Positions 17,590 to 26,143 of a stretch of 64,000 bases of DNA are shown here, in pieces (within the stretch, counting starts at the first letter, position 1; every line of letters begins with the position of its first letter). Made by a program: the position numbers and the translations under genes. The DNA is from Aestuariimicrobium kwangyangense DSM 21549 (GTDB lineage: Bacteria; Actinomycetota; Actinomycetes; Propionibacteriales; Propionibacteriaceae), in the NCBI RefSeq assembly GCF_000421525.1, contig NZ_ATXE01000003.1:248001-312000 (forward strand), given 5' to 3'. The notes below the pieces were generated by a model. It was not told the DNA's origin and searched no databases. It saw only the letters and a program-made list of their open reading frames with translations.

Positions 17590-18591
17590 TCATGGGCGGC
17601 CCACCCGGACGCGCGGGTCGAGCAGGCTGTAGACCACGTCGACGGCGAGATTGGCGGCCACGATGATGGCGGCGGTGAACACGGTGACGCCGACCAGCAG
17701 GGGCACGTCGGTCGACCCGACCGCGTCCATCAGCAGGGCTCCCAGCCCCGCGATGGAGAACACTCGCTCGGTGATGACTGCACCACCGAGCAGGCCGCCG
17801 AGGTCGAGCGCGAACAAGGTGGTGATGGGAATGGCCACGTTGCGCAGGGCGTGGCGGGTGACCACCCGGGACTCGCCGATGCCCTTGGCCCGTGCCGTGC
17901 GCACATAGTCGGACGACAACGCCTCCAGCATCTGACCACGCGTGATGCGGGTGTAGATGGCCGCGTTCAACAGGGCCAGCACGACCCATGGCAGCACCAG
18001 GTGCCAGACCCAGTCGACGGGCGACTCCCGGAAGGGCACGTAGCCGCTGACCGGCACCATGTCGAGGGTGAAACCGAACAGCAGGATGCCCAGCAGGCCG
18101 ACCAGGTAGCTCGGTGCCGACACCCCAGTGATGGCCGCGACCATCAGGCCGCGGTCGATGACGGTGCCGTGGCGCAGGGCCGCCACCACCCCGCTGGCGA
18201 CGCCCGCGAGCAGCCACAGCACTGCGGCGCCGAGCGCGATCGATGCCGTCACGGGGAATCGTCCGAGGATGAGTTCGGTCACGGGGGCGTTGAGCCGGAA
18301 GGAGTAGCCCAGGCAGGGCGCGGGGCAGGTGAACTGGGCGCCGCCCGTGCCGAAGGTGCGACCGGTGAAGATGCCGCGCACGAAGTCGAACCACTGCTGG
18401 AACCAGGGATGGTCGAGTTGCATGAACTCCCGGGCGGTTTGCAGTCGCTCAGGGGTGCAGGGCTTGCCACAGGCCAGTTGGGCCGGATCGGCGGGGAGCA
18501 GCACGAAGACGGCGTAGGTCAGCAGCGAGACGACGAGCAGGACGAACACCAAGGAGGCGATGCGGCCGAGCAGGAAGCGGGCGAGTTTCAC
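17590..18591 (-). CDS. ABC transporter permease, DppB-like
   Basis: An inner-membrane permease subunit of 333 aa. Six transmembrane segments start at FLLGRIASLVFVLLVVSLLTYAVFVLL. The first external loop carries extra Cys residues (CGKPCTPERLQ and CPAPCLGYS). The coupling loop that docks on the ATPase is present near residues 210-250 (ALSSDYVRTARAKGIGESRVV). The GTG start overlaps the stop of the DppC-like gene (GTGA). A 101-base gap separates it from the binding-protein gene downstream. Confidence 0.93.
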   Translation of the reverse strand: MKLARFLLGRIASLVFVLLVVSLLTYAVFVLLPADPAQLACGKPCTPERLQTAREFMQLDHPWFQQWFDFVRGIFTGRTFGTGGAQFTCPAPCLGYSFRLNAPVTELILGRFPVTASIALGAAVLWLLAGVASGVVAALRHGTVIDRGLMVAAITGVSAPSYLVGLLGILLFGFTLDMVPVSGYVPFRESPVDWVWHLVLPWVVLALLNAAIYTRITRGQMLEALSSDYVRTARAKGIGESRVVTRHALRNVAIPITTLFALDLGGLLGGAVITERVFSIAGLGALLMDAVGSTDVPLLVGVTVFTAAIIVAANLAVDVVYSLLDPRVRVGRP

Positions 18592-19601
18592 GCGACAGCC
18601 CCCCGAGGGCTCTGGTCGCGGGTCCGGGTGCGGCCGGAACCGCGAGGGCTGCGTCGGGCTCGGTCACGGCGGGAATGACGGCTGGTGCGGGGGTCGAGGG
18701 CATCGCGCAGGCCGTCACCGAAGGCGTTGAAGGCGAGCGTCAGCACGAACAGGGCGGCGCCCGGGAAGACGAGGTACATCGGGTCGACGGAGAACCAGGT
18801 GACGGCGTCGCCGATGCTTCGTCCCCAGCTGGGGGTGGGGGCCGGCACGCCGACCCCGAGGAAGCTCAGGGCAGCCTCGGCGCCGATGGCACCGGGGATG
18901 GCGATGGTGGCGAAGACCACGATGGTGGCTGCCAGGTTCGGCAGCAGGTGGCGGAAGATGATCTGCGCATGGCCGGCGCCCAGCGCCTGCGAAGCCCGGA
19001 CGAAACCGGAGGAGCGCAGCGACATCACCTGCCCGCGCACGACTCGGGCGATGGTCGTCCACCCGAAGAAACCGATGATCAGCACCAGCAACAACAGCCG
19101 CGGCAGCCACGCAGGTGCCACCGCACCGACGGCGATCATGAAGATCAGGGCGGGCAGACCGATCAGCACGTCGATGCCACGAGCGATCACCCAGTCCACG
19201 GCACCGCCGAACCAGCCGGCGAGCAGGCCCAGCACGGTGCCCAGCGCCACCGACAGGGCGGTCGCCCCCAGTCCCACCACCAACGACGCCCGTGAGCCGA
19301 CCAGCACGATCGCGAACAGGTCTCGTCCCGTCAACGGTTGCACCCCGAACCAGTGGTCGGACGAGATGCCGCCCCAGCCGCCGGCGGGGGCACCCCGGCC
19401 GTCCAGGCTGGCCAGGTCGTAGGTGTACGGATCAACGCCCGCGGCCCGAGTGATCAGCGGAGCCGTGAGTGCCACCAGGATGTAGAGAACCACCACGATG
19501 CCCCCGGCCACGGCGAAGCGGTCACGGCGCAGCCGACGCCAGACGCCATCGGCGCGCAGGGTGGGCGGGTCCACCAGCTCGTCCGAGCGCTCCAGTGACA
19601 C
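18588..19601 (-). CDS. ABC transporter permease, DppC-like
   Basis: The second permease of the importer, 337 aa. After a hydrophilic N-terminus come six transmembrane segments starting at DRFAVAGGIVVVLYILVALTA. The coupling motif reads MSLRSSGFVRASQALGAGHAQIIFRHLLPN, close to the family consensus. The start is GTG at 19601, chosen because AAGGAG sits seven bases before it; the open frame running to 20195 is a shadow of the SDR gene. It is the first gene of the four-gene operon; the 170-base upstream gap should hold the operon promoter. The C-terminal tail is unusually Arg-rich (RHSRRDRARRSPRGSGRTRTRD). Confidence 0.92.
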   Translation of the reverse strand: MSLERSDELVDPPTLRADGVWRRLRRDRFAVAGGIVVVLYILVALTAPLITRAAGVDPYTYDLASLDGRGAPAGGWGGISSDHWFGVQPLTGRDLFAIVLVGSRASLVVGLGATALSVALGTVLGLLAGWFGGAVDWVIARGIDVLIGLPALIFMIAVGAVAPAWLPRLLLLVLIIGFFGWTTIARVVRGQVMSLRSSGFVRASQALGAGHAQIIFRHLLPNLAATIVVFATIAIPGAIGAEAALSFLGVGVPAPTPSWGRSIGDAVTWFSVDPMYLVFPGAALFVLTLAFNAFGDGLRDALDPRTSRHSRRDRARRSPRGSGRTRTRDQSPRGAVA

Positions 19602-19659
19602 GGGGCTCCTTGTGGTCGGGGCGCACCAGAGGGCACGCAGCCAGTTGCTGCGCGCCGAC

Positions 19660-19740
19660 GATGGCCTGTTGTGCACCCATGAGCATGGCCCTGTTCGCCC
19701 CAATATGCAAAACGTGCCGTTATGGGGAGCGAAATGCGAG
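19660..19740 (-). promoter_or_regulatory. AT-rich island, probable promoter region of the ABC importer operon
   Basis: The only AT-rich stretch between the SDR and the importer lies around 19700-19725 and contains CCAATATGCAAAACG plus an AACG-N3-CGTT inverted repeat. I cannot fix a clear -10/-35 pair. Confidence 0.3.
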
Positions 19741-19752
19741 GTTTGGGTGAGC

Positions 19753-19768
19753 GCCGCTTCGCTGCGGC
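19753..19768 (-). terminator. Hairpin after the SDR stop codon
   Basis: GCCGC and GCGGC pair around a 6-base loop only three bases beyond the SDR stop. There is no U-tract. It would separate the SDR transcript from the importer operon. Confidence 0.4.
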
Positions 19769-19771
19769 CCG

Positions 19772-20482
19772 TCAGGCCCGGAAGACCGGCCTGATCGACA
19801 CCGATTCGAGCATGGCACCCTCGGGCAGGTCGATGGCGGTCCGAACCGTGGCGGCCACCGAGCGGGGGTCGAGGTGCTCGTCGGCACGGTACTCGCGTCC
19901 CAGGGCTGCCTGCAGCGCACGCTGCATGTCGGAATCGGTGCGGCCGGGGTGCACGGAGGTCACCCGAACCTGACCCCGTTCCTCCTCCCGCAGGGCGTCG
20001 GTGAGGGCCCGGAGGGCGAACTTGGACGCGGCGTATGCACCACCGCCGGGTCCGGAGACGAATCCCGAACCGGAGTTGATCATCACCACCTGCCCCTGCC
20101 TGCCGGCGAAGCTGCGGGTTTCTCTCAGTCGGGGCAGCAGCAGTCGGGTCAGGTCGGCGACCGCGACCACGTTGACCTCGAGGATGCGAAGCCACAGGTC
20201 ACGGGTCGTCTCGTCGACCCTGCCACTCTGGGCGATCCCCGCCGAGTGGACGAGCAGGTCGAGGCGGTCGAGGTGGCCCACGGCAGCCTCGACGGCAGCG
20301 GCATCGGTGAGGTCGCAGACGAACCCGGCGGCGCTCGGCAGCCCGTCGACCACAGCCGCCACGGCGGCCTCGTCGCGACCGCCCACCAGGACGTGGTGAT
20401 CGCGGGCCAGGTCATCGACGACGGCCCGGCCGATCCCGCGGCTGCCGCCGGTGACCAGCGCTACGGGAAGGGTGGACGACAT
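19772..20482 (-). CDS. Short-chain dehydrogenase/reductase
   Basis: A soluble NAD(P)-dependent oxidoreductase of 236 aa with a Rossmann fold. The cofactor loop TGGSRGIG is at residues 11-18, HSAG near residue 85, and the catalytic Tyr150-x-x-x-Lys154 is in YAASK, with a preceding Ser in MINSGSGF. The short length and PGRTDSDM after the catalytic region fit a classical SDR. The substrate is unknown. The start is ATG, with AGGAG six bases upstream. It is divergent from the lipoprotein gene across 80 bases. Confidence 0.9.
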   Translation of the reverse strand: MSSTLPVALVTGGSRGIGRAVVDDLARDHHVLVGGRDEAAVAAVVDGLPSAAGFVCDLTDAAAVEAAVGHLDRLDLLVHSAGIAQSGRVDETTRDLWLRILEVNVVAVADLTRLLLPRLRETRSFAGRQGQVVMINSGSGFVSGPGGGAYAASKFALRALTDALREEERGQVRVTSVHPGRTDSDMQRALQAALGREYRADEHLDPRSVAATVRTAIDLPEGAMLESVSIRPVFRA

Positions 20483-20549
20483 GGCTGCTCCTGTCGGACG
20501 TCTGAGCGACGAAGCTACCGCGCCGCAGCGATCCGGTCGAACCGACGGC

Positions 20550-20555
20550 TACCAT
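20550..20555 (+). promoter_or_regulatory. -10 hexamer TACCAT for the lipoprotein gene
   Basis: TACCAT ends 7 bases before the GTG start at 20563; no clear ribosome-binding site fits, suggesting a leaderless transcript. Confidence 0.4.
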
Positions 20556-20562
20556 TCCAGGG

Positions 20563-20976
20563 GTGCACAGGCGTCAGGTGGTCCTCGGGGTGGGCGTGGC
20601 CGCACTCCTGCCTGGTCTCGCGGCCTGCGGCGCCATCTCGAGTGCCGTCAGCCCGGTGCCTGGAACGCCGTCGGCCACCCCGACCACCGGGGTCACGTTG
20701 GCCTCGATGGGGCTCGTGCACGGACCCCGAACCATCACGCTGCCAACCGGCCTGGTGCCGGTGCGGACGATCGACCAGCCGAACGTGGTCACGCTGATCC
20801 TGCGAGCCGCCAACTCCGCCCGGGTGCAGACCCACCTGGAGCAGACCCTTCCCGTGTCGGGCTTCACGGTGGACGCCCGTAGTGCCGACTCGTTGGTCTT
20901 CCACGACGCCACCTGGGACGGCGCCTGGACTTCGTCCGCCGAACTGGCGGGTCTGACCTTCCGACGTCGCACCTGA
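20563..20976 (+). CDS. Small lipoprotein of unknown function
   Basis: A 137-aa secreted protein anchored by lipid: RRQVVLGVGVAALLPGLAAC, with the lipidated Cys at residue 22. A Ser/Pro/Thr linker follows, then an 85-residue beta-rich domain (LPTGLVPVRTIDQPNVVTLILRA and LPVSGFTVDARSADSLVFHD). The alternating pattern suggests a small sandwich or a BON-like fold. I do not recognise a named family. The GTG start is placed by the -10 box seven bases upstream. Confidence 0.7.
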   Translation: MHRRQVVLGVGVAALLPGLAACGAISSAVSPVPGTPSATPTTGVTLASMGLVHGPRTITLPTGLVPVRTIDQPNVVTLILRAANSARVQTHLEQTLPVSGFTVDARSADSLVFHDATWDGAWTSSAELAGLTFRRRT

Positions 20977-21108
20977 CTGCCGAACCCGGCTGACCCCGCA
21001 CCCGTCCGCCTGCCGGACTGGGCCGCCCCTATCCTTGGGGGACGCCCCGGGAACCCGTGGCCACCCCAACACACGACTGTGACCACCACCGACCGATGAG
21101 GACGTGCC

Positions 21109-22092
21109 ATGAGTGGCGGACTGGCTGCCCTGCTTGATGACATCGCCGCGATGGCCAAGATGGCGGCGGCGTCGCTCGACGACGTCTCCGCCGCCGCCGG
21201 GCGCGCCGGTACGAAGGCTGCGGGAGTGGTGATCGACGACACCGCCGTCACTCCTCGATACGTGACGGGCGTGCTGTCCAACCGCGAGTTGCCCATGATC
21301 ATGAAGATCGCCCGCGGGTCACTGGTCAACAAGCTCCTGATCATCCTGCCCATCGCGCTGGTGCTGTCGCAGTGGGCACCGTGGCTGCTCACCCCCATCC
21401 TGATGCTGGGCGGCACCTACCTCAGTTACGAGGGTGTCGAGAAGCTGTGGGAGAAGGTGTCGGGGCACCAGGAGACGCGCAGCCCGGCTGCGACCCAGAG
21501 CCCCGAGCAGGAGAAGACGCTGGTCAACGGGGCCATCCGGACCGACCTCATCCTCTCGGCCGAGATCATGGTGATCTCGCTCAACGAGGTGGCCCACGAG
21601 CCGCTGCTGCAGCGCTCCATCATCCTGGTCGTGGTCGGCATCGCCATCACCGTGGGTGTCTACGGGGTGGTGGCGGTGATCGTGAAGATGGACGACATCG
21701 GCGTCCGCTTCACCCAGCGCGCCGGTGCGGCGGCCCAGAAGTTCGGCCGGGCCCTGGTCGAGGGAATGCCCGTGGTGCTGGCGGTGCTGTCGACGGTCGG
21801 CATCATCGCGATGCTGTGGGTCGGTGGCCACATCCTGCTGGTGGGGGCCGACGAGATCGGCTGGCACGCGCCCTACGCGCTCGTCCACCACGCGGAGCAG
21901 GCGGTGCACGCGGCGACGGGCCCGTTGGGCGGAGTGCTGGGCTGGCTGACCAACACCGCCTTCAGCTTCATCGCCGGGGTGCTCGTCGGCGCCGTGGTGG
22001 TCGCCGTCGTGCACGTCCTGCCATTCGGCAGGAATCATGGGGACGAGCACGAGGTGCGCGCTGAGGAGACGGAAACCGCCGTCACCCCATGA
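21109..22092 (+). CDS. DUF808 (YedI-like) membrane protein
   Basis: A polytopic inner-membrane protein of 327 aa. The family opening is unmistakable: SGGLAALLDDIAAMAKMAAASLDDV, then GVVIDDTAVTPRYVTG. Hydrophobic segments occur near residues 70-105, 170-200, 220-245 and 280-310. DUF808 proteins are widespread and have no assigned reaction. The ATG has GAGG seven bases upstream. The gene converges with the serine hydrolase gene and overlaps its end by 11 bases. The 132-base gap upstream shows no strong promoter to my reading. Confidence 0.9.
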   Translation: MSGGLAALLDDIAAMAKMAAASLDDVSAAAGRAGTKAAGVVIDDTAVTPRYVTGVLSNRELPMIMKIARGSLVNKLLIILPIALVLSQWAPWLLTPILMLGGTYLSYEGVEKLWEKVSGHQETRSPAATQSPEQEKTLVNGAIRTDLILSAEIMVISLNEVAHEPLLQRSIILVVVGIAITVGVYGVVAVIVKMDDIGVRFTQRAGAAAQKFGRALVEGMPVVLAVLSTVGIIAMLWVGGHILLVGADEIGWHAPYALVHHAEQAVHAATGPLGGVLGWLTNTAFSFIAGVLVGAVVVAVVHVLPFGRNHGDEHEVRAEETETAVTP

Positions 22093-23257
22093 CGTGCTGG
22101 TGGGCCAGTCGCGCCACCTCGGAACGCAACGGCGTGATGGCGTCCGCCCCTTCGCGGGTGGGGTGTACCCGGTTGGTCATCAGCGAGACGGTCAGGCGGC
22201 TCTGGTCGTCGGTGAAGACACTGGTTCCGGTGAACCCCGTGTGCCCACGTGCTCGTCGTCCCACCTCGCCCAGCTCCGGGTGCCACATCCACGAGAGCTG
22301 CCCGATCCGCAACCCCATGGAGTGACCCCAGGGTGCCTCATCGGGATCGCAGACCGCGCGTCCCAACAGCGCAGGCATCTCGTTGAGCCAGAGCCCGTCC
22401 CGACTGCACGGCAGTTGGTCGAGCCGGATGGCCTCGGCGAGGGCAGCCACCGCCCGCGCCGTCCCGAACAGACCGGCGTTGGCGCACCTTCCGCCCAGGG
22501 CCCAGCTGAACTCGTCGTGCACCACCCCGCGGACCAGGCCGCGGGCGTGAGTGGTGTCGACCTCGGTTGCGGCGACCTGGCGGCCGTCGTCGGCACCCGA
22601 GGGTGGGGCGAACGCGATCTCACCGAGCCCGAGCGGGTCCAGCACGAGATGCTGCACCAGATCGGCCCACCGTTGGCCGGTCGCGCGCTCGGCGAGCAGC
22701 ATGGCGGTGTTGTAGCCGACACAGGAGTAACGCCACACCTTCTGAGGAGGGGACAGCAGGGGGAGCCGCTCCACCTGGGCCCGCAGTTCGCGGCGGTCGT
22801 CCAAGGGCCAGTCACGCAGCCAACGGCCCGGGTTCGCCGCGACCCAGCCCAGGATGCGACGCTCCCAGTCGGGAAAGATGTCGGGCAGCCCCGAAGTGTG
22901 GGTGAGCAGGTGGCGCAACGTGACCCGCTCCCGATCGGGATCACCCCGATACCCCTCCAGATGCGTGGCGAGCGGTTCGTCGTAGCCGAGGTGCCCACGC
23001 TCGACCACGGTGTGCAGCGTGATGGCCGACACCACCTTGGTGATGGAGGCGAGGTCGAACCAGCTGGAATCGGTCACCGGTTCGAGCTGGTCGGAGCGCA
23101 CCCGTGACCCGTCACAGTTGACACTCGCGAGCGTGCCCTGGGCCGAACTGGCCACCACGGTGCCGTCATGGACGACGACGCAGGTCGCGCCCGAACAGGT
23201 CTCGGCCTCGACGGCCGCCGCCAGCACACTGCTCAGGGACTGGGCCAAGCTCGGCAT
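22082..23257 (-). CDS. Serine hydrolase, beta-lactamase/AmiE-like
   Basis: A 391-aa penicillin-binding-protein-fold hydrolase with no signal peptide, so probably cytoplasmic. The nucleophile motif SxxK is at Ser71-Ile-Thr-Lys74, and a C-terminal HTG triad element lies in RARGHTGFTGTS. The second motif, usually Tyr-x-Asn, reads Tyr177-Ser-Cys179. Its place head-to-head with NagZ and AnmK suggests the N-acetylmuramoyl-L-alanine amidase role that AmiE plays next to NagZ and MurQ in Bacillus subtilis: stripping peptides from MurNAc. That function is inferred from context; a general esterase is the alternative. The ATG at 23257 has GAGGAGA just upstream. The longer open frame reaching 24049 is a shadow of nagZ. 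Confidence 0.8.
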   Translation of the reverse strand: MPSLAQSLSSVLAAAVEAETCSGATCVVVHDGTVVASSAQGTLASVNCDGSRVRSDQLEPVTDSSWFDLASITKVVSAITLHTVVERGHLGYDEPLATHLEGYRGDPDRERVTLRHLLTHTSGLPDIFPDWERRILGWVAANPGRWLRDWPLDDRRELRAQVERLPLLSPPQKVWRYSCVGYNTAMLLAERATGQRWADLVQHLVLDPLGLGEIAFAPPSGADDGRQVAATEVDTTHARGLVRGVVHDEFSWALGGRCANAGLFGTARAVAALAEAIRLDQLPCSRDGLWLNEMPALLGRAVCDPDEAPWGHSMGLRIGQLSWMWHPELGEVGRRARGHTGFTGTSVFTDDQSRLTVSLMTNRVHPTREGADAITPLRSEVARLAHQHVMG

Positions 23258-23327
23258 GGTTCTCCTCGTCCGGGGTCGGGGGGTGCCATTCTTGCACCAC
23301 CCCGTTCGAGCCCGAAGGAATGCGACC

Positions 23328-24848
23328 GTGACCTGCCCCCAGACCCTCGCCCCGGCGCCGAGCGAGACGGCGGTGAGACGGGCCGCGCTGGGGGTGCTGA
23401 TGCCCGGTTTCGACGGCACCGATGTACCCGCCTGGCTCGAGCAGCCCTTGCGTGACGGACTGGGTGGGGTCTGTCTGTTCGCTGTCAACACCCCCGACCT
23501 CGCCACCACCCGCCGACTCACCGGGCGACTGCGCGAGCTCGGGCCCCAGGTCTGCATCACGGTCGACGAGGAGGGGGGCGACGTCACCCGACTGCAGCGC
23601 CGCCATGGATCGGACCTTCCGGGCAGTGCTGCCCTGGGGGCGGTCGACGATCTCGAGCTGACGCGCCAGGTGGGGGAGGCGACCGGACGGCTCGTCCGTG
23701 CCGCCGGCATCGACGTCACCCTCGCTCCCTGCGTCGATGTCGCCTCCAACCCGGCCAACCCGGTGATCGGCACCCGGTCGTTCGGACCCGACGCCTCGCT
23801 CGTCGGCCGGCACGCGGTCGCCTGGGTGCGGGGGTTGCACGCCGCAGGGGTGGCCGGCTGCGCCAAGCACTTCCCGGGCCACGGGGACACCTCCGTCGAC
23901 TCCCACGTCGGGATGCCGGTGATCGACCTGGACGAGGCGACGCTCGCCTCCCGTGAGCTGGCCCCGTTCGTTGCGTTGGCGCCCCTGGTGGACGCCGTCA
24001 TGCCCGGGCACATCATCGTCCCCCGGCTGGGGGCCGACCCCGCCTCCACCTCGGCGTGGGCCTATGACCGCATCCGCGCGATGGGGTTCGTCGGTCCCAC
24101 CATCACCGATGCGCTCGACATGGGAGCCATCACCGCAGACCCCACCGCCGACCCCTCATCCGGCGAGGACGAGCGGATCGGAGCGGCCGTCGTGCGCGCC
24201 CTGCGGGCCGGTGCAGACCTGTGCTGTCTCGGGGCACCCATGAACGGTGACCAGCAGGCCGCGCTGGCCGCGAGTGTGGCCGCCATCGAGCGGGCGGTGG
24301 AGGAGGGCCGGCTGCGCCTGCACCGGCTCCAGGTCTCGGCCTCGCGGGTGCGCTCGATGCTCGGCCTGGCCCATCAACGGCTGCTGGAGACGCCCGCTGT
24401 CGATCCCGCCACCGCCGAGGACGGACTTCCCGAACTCGGCCTCGAGGTCGCGAGGCGAGCGCTGCTGACCCGGGGGAGCGTGCTCCTGCCCGAGGGCGCC
24501 CGGCCCGTCCTGGTCGAGCTGGGGCAGGGGTTCAACGCTGCCGCGGGGCGGTTCTCGTCCGGGGTGGGCGATGCGCTCGACCGGGCCCTGGGGGAGCCGG
24601 TGGACAGGCGGGACCTCGACCTGGTGGAACCGGATGACGTGGTCGTCGCCGTCAGCCGGGACGGGTCGTCCGTCGCCGCGACCCTCGTCGCCGAGCTGCT
24701 CGGTCGCTGTCCCCACGCCGTGGTGGTGCACGTCGGCATGCAGCAATCGGCGCCGGATGTCCCACACCTGGTGCTGGCCCACGGAGCCGGGCGGTCCAAC
24801 ACCCGAGCTGCGGTGGAGGCCCTGCTCGGCCGACGGATCGTGTGGTGA
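23328..24848 (+). CDS. nagZ: Beta-N-acetylhexosaminidase, NagZ-type GH3
   Basis: It removes beta-1,4-linked GlcNAc from muropeptide fragments in peptidoglycan recycling. The 506-aa protein has a GH3 TIM barrel (residues 15-330) with the NagZ catalytic loop AKHFPGHGDTSVDSH near residues 179-192, including the His acid/base, and the Asp nucleophile in TDALDMGAI near 262. A C-terminal alpha/beta domain of about 170 residues follows, as in two-domain Gram-positive NagZ. No signal peptide is seen, so it is likely cytoplasmic. The GTG at 23328 has GAAGGA eight bases upstream. The 70-base gap to the divergent serine hydrolase should hold both promoters. anmK follows with a 4-base overlap. Confidence 0.9.
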   Translation: MTCPQTLAPAPSETAVRRAALGVLMPGFDGTDVPAWLEQPLRDGLGGVCLFAVNTPDLATTRRLTGRLRELGPQVCITVDEEGGDVTRLQRRHGSDLPGSAALGAVDDLELTRQVGEATGRLVRAAGIDVTLAPCVDVASNPANPVIGTRSFGPDASLVGRHAVAWVRGLHAAGVAGCAKHFPGHGDTSVDSHVGMPVIDLDEATLASRELAPFVALAPLVDAVMPGHIIVPRLGADPASTSAWAYDRIRAMGFVGPTITDALDMGAITADPTADPSSGEDERIGAAVVRALRAGADLCCLGAPMNGDQQAALAASVAAIERAVEEGRLRLHRLQVSASRVRSMLGLAHQRLLETPAVDPATAEDGLPELGLEVARRALLTRGSVLLPEGARPVLVELGQGFNAAAGRFSSGVGDALDRALGEPVDRRDLDLVEPDDVVVAVSRDGSSVAATLVAELLGRCPHAVVVHVGMQQSAPDVPHLVLAHGAGRSNTRAAVEALLGRRIVW

Positions 24849-26143
24849 ACCCGATGCGTGCACTGAACCGGATGCGGGTCCTGGGACTGATGTCGGGAAC
24901 CTCCGTGGACGCCATCGATGCGGCGGTCGTCGATCTGGGCGAGGACGGGTCACTGCGGGTCGTCGACCACCGGGAGCTGGCCTGGGACGAGGAGCTGCGC
25001 CGTCGCATCCTCGCGGTGCTGCCCCCGGCCACGGTGGAGGTCGCCGAGGTCTGTGCCCTCGAGCAGCTGATCGGACAGGCGTTCGCGGCCGCCGCCAGCG
25101 AGGTGATGGCCCAGGTCGACGGTGTGGAGTTGGTGAGCTGTCACGGCCAGACCGTCTTCCACTGGGTCGACCGGGGTCGGGCCCTGGGCACCCTCCAGTG
25201 GGGCGAGCCGGCCTGGATCGCCGAAGCCACCGGGCTTCCCGTCGTGTCCCACCTGCGCGCGGCCGACATCGCGGCCGGTGGGCAGGGGGCACCCCTGGTG
25301 CCGGTGCTCGATGCCTGGCTGTTCGCGGATCGTCCGACGGCGGTGGTCAACCTCGGCGGGATCGCCAATGTCACGCTGGTGGACGACGGCGTGGCCCTCG
25401 CGGCCGGTGACACGGGTCCGGCGAACTGCCTGCTCGATGCGGTCGTCTCCCGCGCCACGGACGGACGCGAGGGTTTCGACCGCGACGGCCGGTACTCGGC
25501 GGGGGGCGCGATCATCCCCGACCTGTTGGCGGCCCTGCTGCGACACCCCTACCTGGCGCTCCCGCTGCCCAAGTCGACCGGACGAGAGGTGTTCTCCCTC
25601 GACTGGCTCGACAGCGTGGTGGCCTCGCTGCCGGGGGATGCCAGCAGTCCGCCACTGGCGGACTTGCTGGCCACCCTGGTGGAGTTCACCGCCGTCACGT
25701 TGCTGGCCCACCTGGAGCCGACGACCCCGGGACCGGGGTTGCCCGCCGCAACCACGATCGAGAGGGTCGTCGTGTCGGGTGGGGGAGCGCACCACCCGGG
25801 GTTGATGGCGCGGCTGCGGCGGGACCACCCTGAATGGGAGGTCGTCCCACCCGAGGTGGCCGGCATCCCGGGTGATGCGAAGGAGGCCGTGCTCGTCGCC
25901 CTGCTGGGCTGGTTGTCGGTGTCGGGTCGCGCTGGGATCGCAGTCGACGGCCACGGGCACGCCCTCACGGGAGCCCACACCCCACGGGTGCTCGGTACCC
26001 TCACCCTGCACGGGTCCGCAGGGTGGTTCGGGCTCAGTGGAGCAGGGTCGCGCCCTCGTCCGGCTGGTGGCCCTCGTCCGACTGGTGACCCTCCGACTGT
26101 TGACGACGCATCAGGAAGGCCAACACCAACACCGGCACGGTGA
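24845..26143 (+). CDS. anmK: Anhydro-N-acetylmuramic acid kinase
   Basis: It phosphorylates and opens 1,6-anhydroMurNAc to MurNAc-6-phosphate, the substrate of MurQ encoded 1.6 kb away. The family signature MSGTSVDAIDAAVVD near the N-terminus binds ATP; GETGPANCLLDAV-type AAGDTGPANCLLDAV, VVVSGGGAHHPGLM and GDAKEAVLVALLGW follow in order. Several starts are possible (GTG 24842, GTG 24845, ATG 24854, ATG 24872); GTG 24845 gives the GTGA overlap with nagZ that is the local habit. The protein (about 432 aa) is longer than usual because the last 40 residues are a Pro/Arg/Gly-rich tail. That tail overlaps the convergent MFS gene by 110 bases, over an 18-bp repeat. Confidence 0.92.
   Translation: MNPMRALNRMRVLGLMSGTSVDAIDAAVVDLGEDGSLRVVDHRELAWDEELRRRILAVLPPATVEVAEVCALEQLIGQAFAAAASEVMAQVDGVELVSCHGQTVFHWVDRGRALGTLQWGEPAWIAEATGLPVVSHLRAADIAAGGQGAPLVPVLDAWLFADRPTAVVNLGGIANVTLVDDGVALAAGDTGPANCLLDAVVSRATDGREGFDRDGRYSAGGAIIPDLLAALLRHPYLALPLPKSTGREVFSLDWLDSVVASLPGDASSPPLADLLATLVEFTAVTLLAHLEPTTPGPGLPAATTIERVVVSGGGAHHPGLMARLRRDHPEWEVVPPEVAGIPGDAKEAVLVALLGWLSVSGRAGIAVDGHGHALTGAHTPRVLGTLTLHGSAGWFGLSGAGSRPRPAGGPRPTGDPPTVDDASGRPTPTPAR

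Noticed and set aside
19602-20195. N-terminal extension of the DppC-like permease
   Set aside because: It lies over the SDR gene in another frame, and GTG 19601 has a strong AAGGAG site.
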